Assembly: GCA_024239055.1 (NCBI GenBank)
Contig: JANBVJ010000001.1
Location: forward strand, 496,001-560,000
Length of the DNA stretch: 64,000 nucleotides
Direction of reading: 5' to 3'
Source of the DNA: Patescibacteria group bacterium
Lineage (GTDB): Bacteria > Patescibacteria > Paceibacteria > Paceibacterales > UBA10102
Every line of letters starts with the position of its first letter. Position 1 is the stretch's first letter. Positions 22,578-30,804 of the stretch are shown here, in pieces. The position numbers were made by a program, and so were the translations under genes. The notes under the pieces are model-generated. The model was not told where the DNA came from, did not search any database, and worked only from the letters and a program-made list of their open reading frames with translations.

Positions 22578-24397
22578 CTTTTCTTCCCTATAAGCTTCTC
22601 AAATTCCTCTTGTTCTAGGGTTTCCTTTTTTATAAGGGTTTTTGCTATTTTAGCAAGGGTTGTGCGTCTTTTTCTAAGAATATCCTCTGCTTTCTTAAGA
22701 GAAGATTCCAAGAGATTTTTTACTTCTTTGTCTATTTCGTTGGCAACTTCGTCAGAATAGTTGCGATATTCTCTTGCGTCTCTTCCCAAGAATATCATCT
22801 CTTCTTTCTCTCCAAAGGTAACAGGCCCGAGTTTTTCTGACATCCCGTATGTCTTTATCAGGGCTCTGGCAACCTCAGATGCTTTTTGAAGGTCGTCTGA
22901 GGGACCCGTGGTAATGTCTTTAAAGATGAGACGTTCTGCAGCATATCCTCCCATGAGAACCGTAAGCTCGTCTAAGAAATCTGCTTTTGATCTAAGGTGC
23001 TTGTCTTCTGTCGGAAGTTTTAAGGTGTATCCTCCGGTATTGCCGCGAGAGATAATAGATACCTTTCTTATTGGGTCGGCACCAGGTAGGGAGGCGGCCA
23101 CTAAAGCATGTCCTCCTTCGTGGTAGGCTGTTATCTCCTTTTCTTTTTTAGAAAGTATGTGGCTCTTTCTTTCAGGTCCGAGTAATACCTTATCTATGGA
23201 TTCTAAGATATCTGCCTGAGAAATTTGTTTTTTATTGCGACGTGCAGCAAGAATTGCAGATTCATTCACAAGATTAGCTAAATCAGCTCCTGAAAATCCT
23301 GGAGTTCGTTCTGCAACTTCTCGGAAATTGACGGCAGAGGAAGGGACTATTCGTGCATGAATTTTGAGAATTGCTTCTCTGTCATTTATATCTGGGAGGT
23401 CCAATATAATCCTTCTATCAAATCTTCCAGGACGCAGGAGAGCTGAATCTAATACATCAGGACGGTTGGTAGCAGCCATCACAATTCTTGTGTCATCTCT
23501 CTCAAAACCATCCATCTCAACTAAGATTTGGTTTAAGGTTTGTTCTCTTTCATCATGCCCTCCTCCGTATCCTGCTCCACGCGTGCGTCCAATGGCGTCT
23601 AATTCATCAATAAAGATGATACTCCTGCCTGCTTTTTTGGCGGTTCCGAAGAGATCTCGTACACGGGATGAACCTACCCCTACAAACATCTCAATGAATT
23701 CAGAACCCGAAGCCGAAAAGAAAGGAACCCCGGCTTCCGCCGCCACAGCTCTTGCGAGTAAAGTCTTTCCTGTGCCCGGAGGTCCAACCAGTAATACTCC
23801 CCTTGGAATTTTAGCTCCAATAGCTAAGTATTTCTTTGGATGTTTCAAGAAGTCTACTACTTCTTCCAATTCTTGTTTTGCTTCTTTAAGTCCCGCTACG
23901 TCTTTAAAGGTAATGCGTTCCTTGTCCTGTCCATCAGCTCCAAAGAGCCTTGCTTTGGCTTTCGTAAAGTCAAAGGCTTGAGAGACTCCAGCTTTGGCTT
24001 GTCTGAACATGAAGAAAAAGAAGAGTCCGAATAAAAGCAGAGGGATAAGAATGTAAGACAGTGGAAGCAGAAGAGCTGCTAGACCAGAAGGGTTTTTTTG
24101 CTCAATAATAAGAGAGGAGAGTTTTTCTGGTACAACCCCAAGATTTAAGAGAGTTTCAGATAGAGCCGCTCCCTGTTCCTTTTGTGATTCAGCTTTCCCT
24201 CCGTCTGTATATACAACAAGTAGTTTTTCACCCTCTATTGTTACTCTTTCTATCTTTTCTGAATTAATATCCTGTACTAATTCAGATAGTGATATCTCAT
24301 TTTTCTCCTCAAAGGGATTTGCAAATAGCGCAAAAGCCAAAGAGATTCCAATGAGAATCAGAATAATGACAATAAAGTTCTTTGATAGAGATTTCAT
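22568..24397 (-). CDS. ftsH: ATP-dependent zinc metalloprotease FtsH
   Basis: 609 residues. Membrane protease that degrades damaged membrane and regulatory proteins. Two membrane helices (about 8-26 and 107-131) flank an extracytoplasmic domain; then an AAA+ domain with Walker A GPPGTGKT at 205-212, Walker B IIFIDELDAIG and the SRH region (NRPDVLDSALLRPGRFDR), then the M41 peptidase with HEGGH near 428. The C terminus GKKRGQ is short and its TAG stop lies inside tRNA-Ile(TAT), giving a 10-base protein/tRNA gene overlap. First gene of a minus-strand string that runs to 20899. Confidence 0.97.
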   Translation of the reverse strand: MKSLSKNFIVIILILIGISLAFALFANPFEEKNEISLSELVQDINSEKIERVTIEGEKLLVVYTDGGKAESQKEQGAALSETLLNLGVVPEKLSSLIIEQKNPSGLAALLLPLSYILIPLLLFGLFFFFMFRQAKAGVSQAFDFTKAKARLFGADGQDKERITFKDVAGLKEAKQELEEVVDFLKHPKKYLAIGAKIPRGVLLVGPPGTGKTLLARAVAAEAGVPFFSASGSEFIEMFVGVGSSRVRDLFGTAKKAGRSIIFIDELDAIGRTRGAGYGGGHDEREQTLNQILVEMDGFERDDTRIVMAATNRPDVLDSALLRPGRFDRRIILDLPDINDREAILKIHARIVPSSAVNFREVAERTPGFSGADLANLVNESAILAARRNKKQISQADILESIDKVLLGPERKSHILSKKEKEITAYHEGGHALVAASLPGADPIRKVSIISRGNTGGYTLKLPTEDKHLRSKADFLDELTVLMGGYAAERLIFKDITTGPSDDLQKASEVARALIKTYGMSEKLGPVTFGEKEEMIFLGRDAREYRNYSDEVANEIDKEVKNLLESSLKKAEDILRKRRTTLAKIAKTLIKKETLEQEEFEKLIGKKRGQ

Positions 24398-24435
24398 GAC
24401 GGATATATTGTAGCATAATTTAGGGGAAATTCAAG

Positions 24436-24482
24436 GAAAAAAAGTGCCCCCATGCCTACTTTTGATAGTAGAACACGGGGGC
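24436..24482 (-). terminator. Strong terminator of the MYG1-like gene
   Basis: On the minus strand GCCCCCGTG and CATGGGGGC form a 9-bp stem; the loop holds an inner CTAC/GTAG pairing. A run of Ts follows (CACTTTTTTTCC). Confidence 0.9.
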
Positions 24483-24493
24483 GGATCCTTTTG

Positions 24494-25549
24494 TTAGGAT
24501 CTTGCTACTGCTTTTTTGTTTCCTCCATTCCCATTCCGATGAGCCTGACTTCGTATGGCACGGCATCGGATAAGTCCAAGGTCGTACAATGGACAGAGGT
24601 CTTGCGGTGTTGAAGAGCATTGTCCCGTTTCACAAGTCTGTTGCCGTGTGGGTTCGTAGGTTCTCTCCAATCCCAGTTCAATTGCCGAGAGGATTTCATC
24701 GAGCGAGAGTCTGGTTGGCGGAATATCCGGTCTGGATTTGCTGCCATTCATGACGTTGTTGGAATCTCGATGGAAGAACCACTCGGTTACCTCGTCACAT
24801 TCCTGATCTTCCAGGTAACGCCATTGTGGCAGGTCTTTGCTTTCTATTCCTTTCTTTCCGGCTTCCTTGATTCGCAGGATGCGAACGATATCCCGCATAT
24901 CAAGGGCAAACGAGTTGGTAGCGAGTATTTGGGTGTGATCATCTGGATGCCTAATCACTACGATAGCCGCACCCTCATACCTTGCCATTCTGACGGTTGC
25001 GTCTTGCGGTTTCCGGATTACCGCAATCCAGCTTTCTCCTCCCCAGAGGTTGAACTCATGGCGTTCAATGTCCATGAGGTTTACCTGAAAGAACTCCTTT
25101 TGCTCCATCCACGCCGCTCGGATATCGTCTTCCGCGTGTTGGACTACTTCTGAGAGCGCCCAGTGCTTCTGTAGAAGCATTACGGTTCTCGAAAGATGAA
25201 GCGCAAGATTTGGAGGGTTCTTGTCGGTGTGAAGGACATCGTTTAGTATGCGGCTCCACCTGGGATCATTGTCCAACCCCAAATGCTTTGCGACAAGTGT
25301 CGCACAGCACTCTTTCGAGCGCTGTTCTTCAGGCAGTCCGTGTTCGTCGAAGAGTCCTCTCCCTACTCCCAGTAGAATGACATCCTTCCGTTTTGTCAGT
25401 TTCTCTACAGACTCGCCTTTCGCTAGGGTACGGAATTCGGCGTCCATAACACCTGGGAATTCATCCTCTCCATGTCTCCAGAGTAAAATGGCTCCCAGAA
25501 TTTCATCAAGGTGTGCGGGGCTTCCGTGAGTGACGATTTCTTTAATCAT
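24494..25549 (-). CDS. MYG1-like (DHH-type hydrolase) protein, probably acquired
   Basis: 351 residues. The N terminus reads IVTHGSPAHLDEILGAILL and, later, ILLGVGRGLFDEHG; this His/Asp-Glu layout resembles the start of MYG1/UPF0160 proteins (DHH-superfamily metal hydrolases), but similarity beyond these motifs is not evident. The C-terminal 60 residues hold four cysteines (CETGQC, CPLYDL, RCRAIR). ATG at 25549 is chosen because AGGAGAGG sits at the right distance. It has a consensus promoter, strong Shine-Dalgarno and strong terminator as a single-gene unit, with higher GC than its neighbours. Confidence 0.5.
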   Translation of the reverse strand: MIKEIVTHGSPAHLDEILGAILLWRHGEDEFPGVMDAEFRTLAKGESVEKLTKRKDVILLGVGRGLFDEHGLPEEQRSKECCATLVAKHLGLDNDPRWSRILNDVLHTDKNPPNLALHLSRTVMLLQKHWALSEVVQHAEDDIRAAWMEQKEFFQVNLMDIERHEFNLWGGESWIAVIRKPQDATVRMARYEGAAIVVIRHPDDHTQILATNSFALDMRDIVRILRIKEAGKKGIESKDLPQWRYLEDQECDEVTEWFFHRDSNNVMNGSKSRPDIPPTRLSLDEILSAIELGLERTYEPTRQQTCETGQCSSTPQDLCPLYDLGLIRCRAIRSQAHRNGNGGNKKAVARS

Positions 25550-25602
25550 CAACCTCTCCTATTGTGATTGTGCGCAGACAACATGTCTGTGTGCTAACTT
25601 AT

Positions 25603-25631
25603 ATTATACATTTTAATCTTCTATTTGTCAA
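25603..25631 (-). promoter_or_regulatory. Consensus sigma-70 promoter of the MYG1-like gene
   Basis: On the minus strand TTGACA (25631-25626), 17 bases, TATAAT (25608-25603): perfect at both hexamers. It is followed by an untranslated leader of about 45 bases and the AGGAGAGG ribosome site. Confidence 0.85.
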
Positions 25632-25669
25632 TGCTTCTTCCCTCTTAAATAATGAGGTATAGTTATGAT

Positions 25670-26356
25670 ATGAAGTACATTATTGTATTACTTTTACTCT
25701 TTCCTATATTTGTTTCAGCTCAACCTATTATTAATGAGATTGCCTGGATGGGTTCTTTGGTGGAAGGCGTGGATTCGGGACAGGAGTGGAGGTACGAATG
25801 GATTGAGTTGTTTAATGAGGGAGATACGATTGTATTAGATGGTTGGTCAATTGAGCTCTACCGTGATAAGTTAGATTTTTCTATTCCGCTTTCCGGTATT
25901 CTGTATTCTGGTGAATATTTGGTTTTTGGTGCATCAGATAAAATTACAGGAGTAGATGTTTCTTATAGTAACCTTGGGGGAAAGTTTATGAATGGAGGGC
26001 AGAGAGTTGTCTTGCGTAATAGCAGTGGGATTGTTGAGGAATTGAATGCAAGAGATGGATGGTTTGCTGGAAGCAACAGAGATAAAAAGACCATGGAGCG
26101 CAAGGATTCTCTGAGGGACGCAGGAGATACTGGAAACTGGGGAACCTCTTTGTTAGTTGGCGGGACGCCAGGCTTTGAGAATACTTTGTATGGAACATAT
26201 GGCAGAGAGGTATCTTTGAGTTTTGGAGAATCCAAAAAAGACCTTAGTAGGTCTTCTTCTATTAATCTTCCTTTGTATGCTGCAGCTTCTCTTACCGCTC
26301 TGGGTTCTGTTCTGACGGCGCTGTTTCTACGACGTCGTCTGCGCTTTCCGTGGTAA
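25670..26356 (+). CDS. Secreted lamin-tail-domain (LTD) protein with C-terminal membrane anchor
   Basis: 228 residues from ATG 25670; an in-frame ATG at 25652 is less likely since MKYIIVLLLLFPIFVSA from 25670 is a clean signal peptide. PIINEIAWMG, EWIELFN and LDGWSIELYR mark the LTD beta-sandwich (about 20-130). The C terminus has a membrane helix (about 200-220) and RRRLRF, a sorting-like hydrophobic-basic tail. LTD proteins of bacteria are exported and often surface-bound; role unknown. The 3' end overlaps the convergent S1-protein gene by 65 bases. Confidence 0.85.
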   Translation: MKYIIVLLLLFPIFVSAQPIINEIAWMGSLVEGVDSGQEWRYEWIELFNEGDTIVLDGWSIELYRDKLDFSIPLSGILYSGEYLVFGASDKITGVDVSYSNLGGKFMNGGQRVVLRNSSGIVEELNARDGWFAGSNRDKKTMERKDSLRDAGDTGNWGTSLLVGGTPGFENTLYGTYGREVSLSFGESKKDLSRSSSINLPLYAAASLTALGSVLTALFLRRRLRFPW

Positions 26357-27422
26357 TGGGTTCTGAACCCAACTTTAAACTCATTCTGTGCTCTTCTGGG
26401 TTAATCTCCAGGATAGTAAAGTCATAGGTTTCTCCCTCTTTGAGTTTTTCTGCCATTGCCGATTCCGTCCCAAACTCTGATATATGAGTTAATCCCTGTA
26501 TTAGGGGTTCAATTTCCACAAAAGCACCAAAGTGGTTGAACTTTTTTACCTTGCCCTTAACTACGTCCCCCCTTTTATACTTTCCTTCAACTCCCTTCCA
26601 CGGGTCTTCCTTTAGAGCCTTAATAGATAGGGATACCTTGTCGTTTGTAATATCAATAATCTTGGCTTTTACTTTTTCTCCAACTTTTAATACTTGGCCG
26701 GGGTCTTCAATAATCTGCCAGTCAATCTCTGAGATGTGAATTAATCCCTCAACCTGTTCCTCTTCTTTTCCAAAGCGAATAAATGCTCCAAAGTTTACAA
26801 TTCCTGTAATCTCACCCTCTACTTCTTGGTCTACCTTGTATTGGGTTAGAGCTTCCTTTATCTTATCTTTGTCTCGTGCACGTTCAGATAGAATAAGCTT
26901 GTCTTCCTTTGGATTCATATCTATAGCTTGAACTTCAAGATCTTTGCCAATAAAGTCTTCTAGCTGTTCTAAGACCTTATTCATGTCTCCATTCTCGACT
27001 CTTGGATAGTGCTCTTGGGAAAGTTGGGATACCGGCAGGAATGCCTGGATTCCAAATGCTTCAGCCAAGAGCCCTCCTTTATTAGCCCCTGTAATTTTGA
27101 CTGTTATATTCTCTTCTTTTTCCATGCTTTCTTTAACCTTTTTCCATGCCATCTCACGTCCAGCTTCACGGAGTGAGAGCTCAACATATCCTTCCTCATT
27201 ATCTAAATCTTTTATTTTTGCGGTAATGGTAGCTCCAACAGTCGCGTCTTTTAAAGCTGACTTTTCATCCAAAAACTCCCGTCCGTATATAACACCGGTT
27301 CCCTGTGGTCCCAAGTCAAGATAGGCAGCTGATCTTCCTATTCCAATAATTTTACCCTCAACAACATCTCCCACACGAAGTGGTTTTATTGCAGTTGTTT
27401 TAGATTCTATGGTTTGTTCCAT
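26292..27422 (-). CDS. rpsA: Ribosomal protein S1-like protein, four S1 domains
   Basis: 376 residues. Four S1 RNA-binding domains can be seen, starting near VGDVVEGKIIG, NITVKITGANK, QEVEGEITGIVNFGAF and GDVVKGKVKKFNHFGAF, each with the GxF/GLxHISE type pattern except the second, which is diverged. S1 helps mRNA binding to the 30S subunit, which matters in a genome with few Shine-Dalgarno sequences. ATG 27422 (MEQTIES) is chosen over a start 12 codons upstream. The last 65 bases overlap the end of the LTD gene on the other strand. Escherichia coli S1 has six domains. Confidence 0.9.
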   Translation of the reverse strand: MEQTIESKTTAIKPLRVGDVVEGKIIGIGRSAAYLDLGPQGTGVIYGREFLDEKSALKDATVGATITAKIKDLDNEEGYVELSLREAGREMAWKKVKESMEKEENITVKITGANKGGLLAEAFGIQAFLPVSQLSQEHYPRVENGDMNKVLEQLEDFIGKDLEVQAIDMNPKEDKLILSERARDKDKIKEALTQYKVDQEVEGEITGIVNFGAFIRFGKEEEQVEGLIHISEIDWQIIEDPGQVLKVGEKVKAKIIDITNDKVSLSIKALKEDPWKGVEGKYKRGDVVKGKVKKFNHFGAFVEIEPLIQGLTHISEFGTESAMAEKLKEGETYDFTILEINPEEHRMSLKLGSEPITTESADDVVETAPSEQNPER

Positions 27423-27513
27423 GCTGTCAAGTGTACACAATATATACATATTTTTCAAGGGTTTGAGGCTTGTAGGGGGTGAATTTCTATGCTAAAATGG
27501 ATATATTAGTCAT

Positions 27514-28143
27514 ATGCAAATACAGTGGAAGGGACAATTTTGTTTTTTTATTACAGCAATCCTTGGAAAGCAGGAACAGGGTAAATTACTCATTGATCCA
27601 TATTCTGATTCCACGGGTATGAAGTTTTCGCCTATAGAAACGGACGTTGTTTTAATGTCTTCAAATACCCCAGAACACAGCAATCTGAAGGCTACAAAGG
27701 GTGAACCTCCTTTTGTCATTTCTTTTCCGGGAGAGTATGAGGTGAAGGGAATGTTTGTACAGGGTATACCAAACGGAAATGGAGGAACTATATATACTAT
27801 TGAAGCGGAAGGTATTAAACTCTGCCATTTAGGAGGATTAGGTGGGGCAGGACTAAAGGTAGAGCAGATTGAGATGATTGGAGATATAGATATTCTATTT
27901 GTGCCTGTTGGCGGTGGGGATTCCTTGGATGCGAAAGCCGCTTCTCATGTTGTTTCACAAATTGAGCCCAAGATGGTAATACCAATGGCATACAAACAGC
28001 CCAAGTTAAAGAAAAAGCTTGATTCAGTGGAGGCGTTTGTGAAGATTATGGGATTAAAAAATGGAGAAGTCCTGCCAAAACTATCAGTTAAGGTAAGAGA
28101 TTTATCTGGCGAGGAAACCAAGATTACGATTTTAAGTTCATAG
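27514..28143 (+). CDS. MBL-fold (UlaG-like) metal-dependent hydrolase-like protein
   Basis: 209 residues. The layout follows short UlaG/YtnP-like metallo-beta-lactamase fold proteins: ILIDPYSDSTG-type strand near 25, a central LCHLGGLGG (usually a metal-binding D-H in active members), and IDILFVPVGGGDSLDAKAASHVV. The HxHxDH motif is missing and only the HLG site is clear, so catalysis is uncertain. The family often sits beside gyrA in CPR genomes. Followed directly by a mini membrane protein and gyrA. Confidence 0.75.
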   Translation: MQIQWKGQFCFFITAILGKQEQGKLLIDPYSDSTGMKFSPIETDVVLMSSNTPEHSNLKATKGEPPFVISFPGEYEVKGMFVQGIPNGNGGTIYTIEAEGIKLCHLGGLGGAGLKVEQIEMIGDIDILFVPVGGGDSLDAKAASHVVSQIEPKMVIPMAYKQPKLKKKLDSVEAFVKIMGLKNGEVLPKLSVKVRDLSGEETKITILSS

Positions 28144-28144
28144 T

Positions 28145-28276
28145 ATGCTGCGGCGCGTTCGACAGTATCCAGAGAAAACAAGGAAGATAATTCTTTGGGT
28201 AAGTGTTGGGGTACTTGCCCTTATTCTTCTTGTTTGGCTGATAAGTGGAATCGGAGAAAGATTTTCAAATATTTAA
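28145..28276 (+). CDS. 43-residue membrane mini-protein between the MBL gene and gyrA
   Basis: ATG lies 1 base after the stop of the MBL gene. The product MLRRVRQYPEKTRKI has a basic head followed by one membrane helix (WVSVGVLALILLVWLISG) and a short tail. Strong coding signs are the tight spacing on both sides (6 bases to gyrA) and the basic-in helix design. Function unknown. Confidence 0.65.
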   Translation: MLRRVRQYPEKTRKIILWVSVGVLALILLVWLISGIGERFSNI

Positions 28277-28282
28277 ATAAAA

Positions 28283-30751
28283 ATGGCACAAGAAACTAAA
28301 GAAATTGGATATATAAAGGGGAGGAAGATTACCCAGGAAATGGAGGAGTCTTATATTGATTATGCCATGTCCGTTATCGTGGCTCGTGCACTTCCCGATG
28401 TTCGAGATGGATTAAAACCCGTACATAGGCGTATTCTGTATGTCATGCATGAAGAGGGATTGGGTCACGCAGCTAAGTTTAGAAAGTCAGCTACGGTTGT
28501 TGGTTCCACCCTTGGACGTTATCATCCTCATGGAGATATGGCGGTGTACGATGCTATGGCGCGTTTAGCCCAGGATTTTTCACTTCGCTATCCCTTGATT
28601 GATGGTCAGGGGAACTTTGGTTCTTTAGATAACGATCCTCCTGCAGCCCAGAGATATACGGAAGCTAGGATGTCGCACATCGGTGACATCATGCTTCAGG
28701 ATATTGGAAGGGATACAGTTGACTTTATTGATAACTATGACGGTTCAAGGAAAGAACCTGTGGTGCTTCCATCTCCTCTTCCACAGCTTCTTTTAAATGG
28801 AACATTAGGTATTGCCGTTGGCATGGCAACCAATATTCCTTCGCACAATCTCACAGAAGTGGTAGATGCGCTTTTATATATTATAGATAACCCAAAGGCA
28901 ACGACCGAGGATCTGTTTGCATTTGTGAAGGGTCCTGACTTTCCTACAGGAGGCATCATCTTTAATAAAAAAGAAATCTTAGCCGCCTACTCACAAGGCA
29001 GAGGACCTATTGTGATGCGGGGAAAGGTTGAGATTACAGAAGAAGGCAAATCAAAGCATCCTCAGATTATCATTACCGAGATTCCATATCAGGTGATGAA
29101 GTCAACGTTAGTTGAGCAGTTTGCAAAGCTCGTGGGAGACAAGAAGATTGACGGTATAAAGGATATTAGAGATGAGTCTGATAAAGACGGACTTCGTATT
29201 GTATTTGATCTTCAACGGGAGGCTCATCCAAAAAAGATACTAAACCGATTATATAAGTTCTCAGATTTGCAAAAGACCTTTCATTTAAATATGTTGGCTT
29301 TGGTGGATGGCATTCAACCTGAAACCCTGTCTTTGGCGCAGGTACTTTCTTATTTTGTGAAGCATCGTATTGAGGTGGTGGAGCGCAGGACCAAGTATGA
29401 TTTAAAGCGTGCCAAGGAACGAGAACATATATTGGAAGGTCTGCACAAGTGTTTGTCCAAGATTGACGAGGTTATAAAGATAATCAAGAACTCAGAATCT
29501 CGCGAGGACGCGCAGAAAAAGTTAATGAAGCGCTTTAAGTTGACGGAGATTCAAACAAACGCGATTTTGGAAACCAGATTAGCCGCCTTAGCTCGCCTTG
29601 CAAGAAAGCAGATTGAGGATGAGTTAAAGGAGATGAAGGCAAGAATTAAGGAATATACCACAATCTTAAATTCACCCGCCAAGATTAAGAGCGTGGTTAA
29701 AAAGGAACTTCAGGTTATGAAAGAGACATATGGGGATGATAGGAGAACAAAGGTGCAGGCTCAGGGAGTTGGTGAGATTGCAGAAGAAGATCTTATTCCG
29801 CAAGAAGAAACCATTATTACCTTAACTCAGGGAGGGTACATAAAACGTATTAATCCTGCAACCTATAAGATTCAGAAAAGAGGGGGTAAGGGAATTATTG
29901 GATTAAAGACCGTTTCCGATGATATTGTAGAGCACTTCCTGTATACTGAGACCCATGATGCCTTGATGGTCTTTACGGATTCTGGAAAGGTTTTTCAGAC
30001 GCCGGTGTACGAAGTTCCAGAAGGCACGAGAGTATCTAAGGGGAGAGGATTAATGAACTTTCTTGAGATTGGAGCGCAAGACCATGTAATGTCCCTGTTT
30101 GCATTAGGAAAAAAGGATGCAGAGCAAGGTATTCAGTACATTATTATGGTGACAAAGCAGGGTATCATAAAGAAGGTAAAATTAGAGGACTTTAAAAATG
30201 TGAGAAAGTCTGGCCTTATTGCTATCTCTTTGAAAAAGGGAGATGAACTGCGCGCTGTGAGAAAGACCACTGGCAAAGACGAGATTATTCTTACTACAAA
30301 GCAGGGTCAGTCCATACGATTTAAGGAAGAAGGTGTGAGGTCTATGGGAAGAACGGCAGCTGGAATCAGGGGTATACGTTTAAAGCAGGGAGATGAGGTT
30401 ATTGGCTTTGATGTTATTTCAGCTGCCTCTTTAAAGGAAAAGACCTCTCCATATCTTCTTGTACTTACAGAGAACGGATATGGAAAGCGTACAGATATAA
30501 AAGAGTACAGAATACAGACCAGAGGAGGTTCTGGTATCAAGACCGCAAACATTACTCAAAAAACCGGAGCTTTAGCGTATGCCAAGATTCTTACAGGGGG
30601 AGAGGAAGATCTTATTGTTATTTCTCGTAAAGCCCAGATTATTAGAACTGCTGTAGATTCTATTCCAAAGATATCCCGCTCAACACAAGGAGTTAGGATT
30701 ATGCGTCTGGATGAGGGAGATAAGGTAGCTTCTGCCGCTTGTACCGCTTAA
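28283..30751 (+). CDS. gyrA: DNA gyrase subunit A
   Basis: 822 residues. The breakage-reunion domain holds catalytic Y125 in AAQRYTEARM; six beta-pinwheel blades follow and the GyrA box appears as QKRGGKGI (about 530), which separates GyrA from ParC. The quinolone-contact position equal to Escherichia coli Ser83 is Met86 (HPHGDMAVYD), while the Asp87 equivalent (D90) is kept. Length is usual. gyrB is not in the window. It is preceded by the 43-residue membrane protein in the same operon. Confidence 0.96.
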   Translation: MAQETKEIGYIKGRKITQEMEESYIDYAMSVIVARALPDVRDGLKPVHRRILYVMHEEGLGHAAKFRKSATVVGSTLGRYHPHGDMAVYDAMARLAQDFSLRYPLIDGQGNFGSLDNDPPAAQRYTEARMSHIGDIMLQDIGRDTVDFIDNYDGSRKEPVVLPSPLPQLLLNGTLGIAVGMATNIPSHNLTEVVDALLYIIDNPKATTEDLFAFVKGPDFPTGGIIFNKKEILAAYSQGRGPIVMRGKVEITEEGKSKHPQIIITEIPYQVMKSTLVEQFAKLVGDKKIDGIKDIRDESDKDGLRIVFDLQREAHPKKILNRLYKFSDLQKTFHLNMLALVDGIQPETLSLAQVLSYFVKHRIEVVERRTKYDLKRAKEREHILEGLHKCLSKIDEVIKIIKNSESREDAQKKLMKRFKLTEIQTNAILETRLAALARLARKQIEDELKEMKARIKEYTTILNSPAKIKSVVKKELQVMKETYGDDRRTKVQAQGVGEIAEEDLIPQEETIITLTQGGYIKRINPATYKIQKRGGKGIIGLKTVSDDIVEHFLYTETHDALMVFTDSGKVFQTPVYEVPEGTRVSKGRGLMNFLEIGAQDHVMSLFALGKKDAEQGIQYIIMVTKQGIIKKVKLEDFKNVRKSGLIAISLKKGDELRAVRKTTGKDEIILTTKQGQSIRFKEEGVRSMGRTAAGIRGIRLKQGDEVIGFDVISAASLKEKTSPYLLVLTENGYGKRTDIKEYRIQTRGGSGIKTANITQKTGALAYAKILTGGEEDLIVISRKAQIIRTAVDSIPKISRSTQGVRIMRLDEGDKVASAACTA

Positions 30752-30804
30752 GTGGGGATAGAAGGTATTGCTCATATGATACTGCTGTACTATTCTATAA
30801 TAAG

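Noticed and set aside
24620..25153. 177-residue plus-strand ORF opposite the MYG1-like gene
   Set aside because: No promoter or ribosome site; the minus-strand gene has full expression signals and a conserved-looking N terminus.
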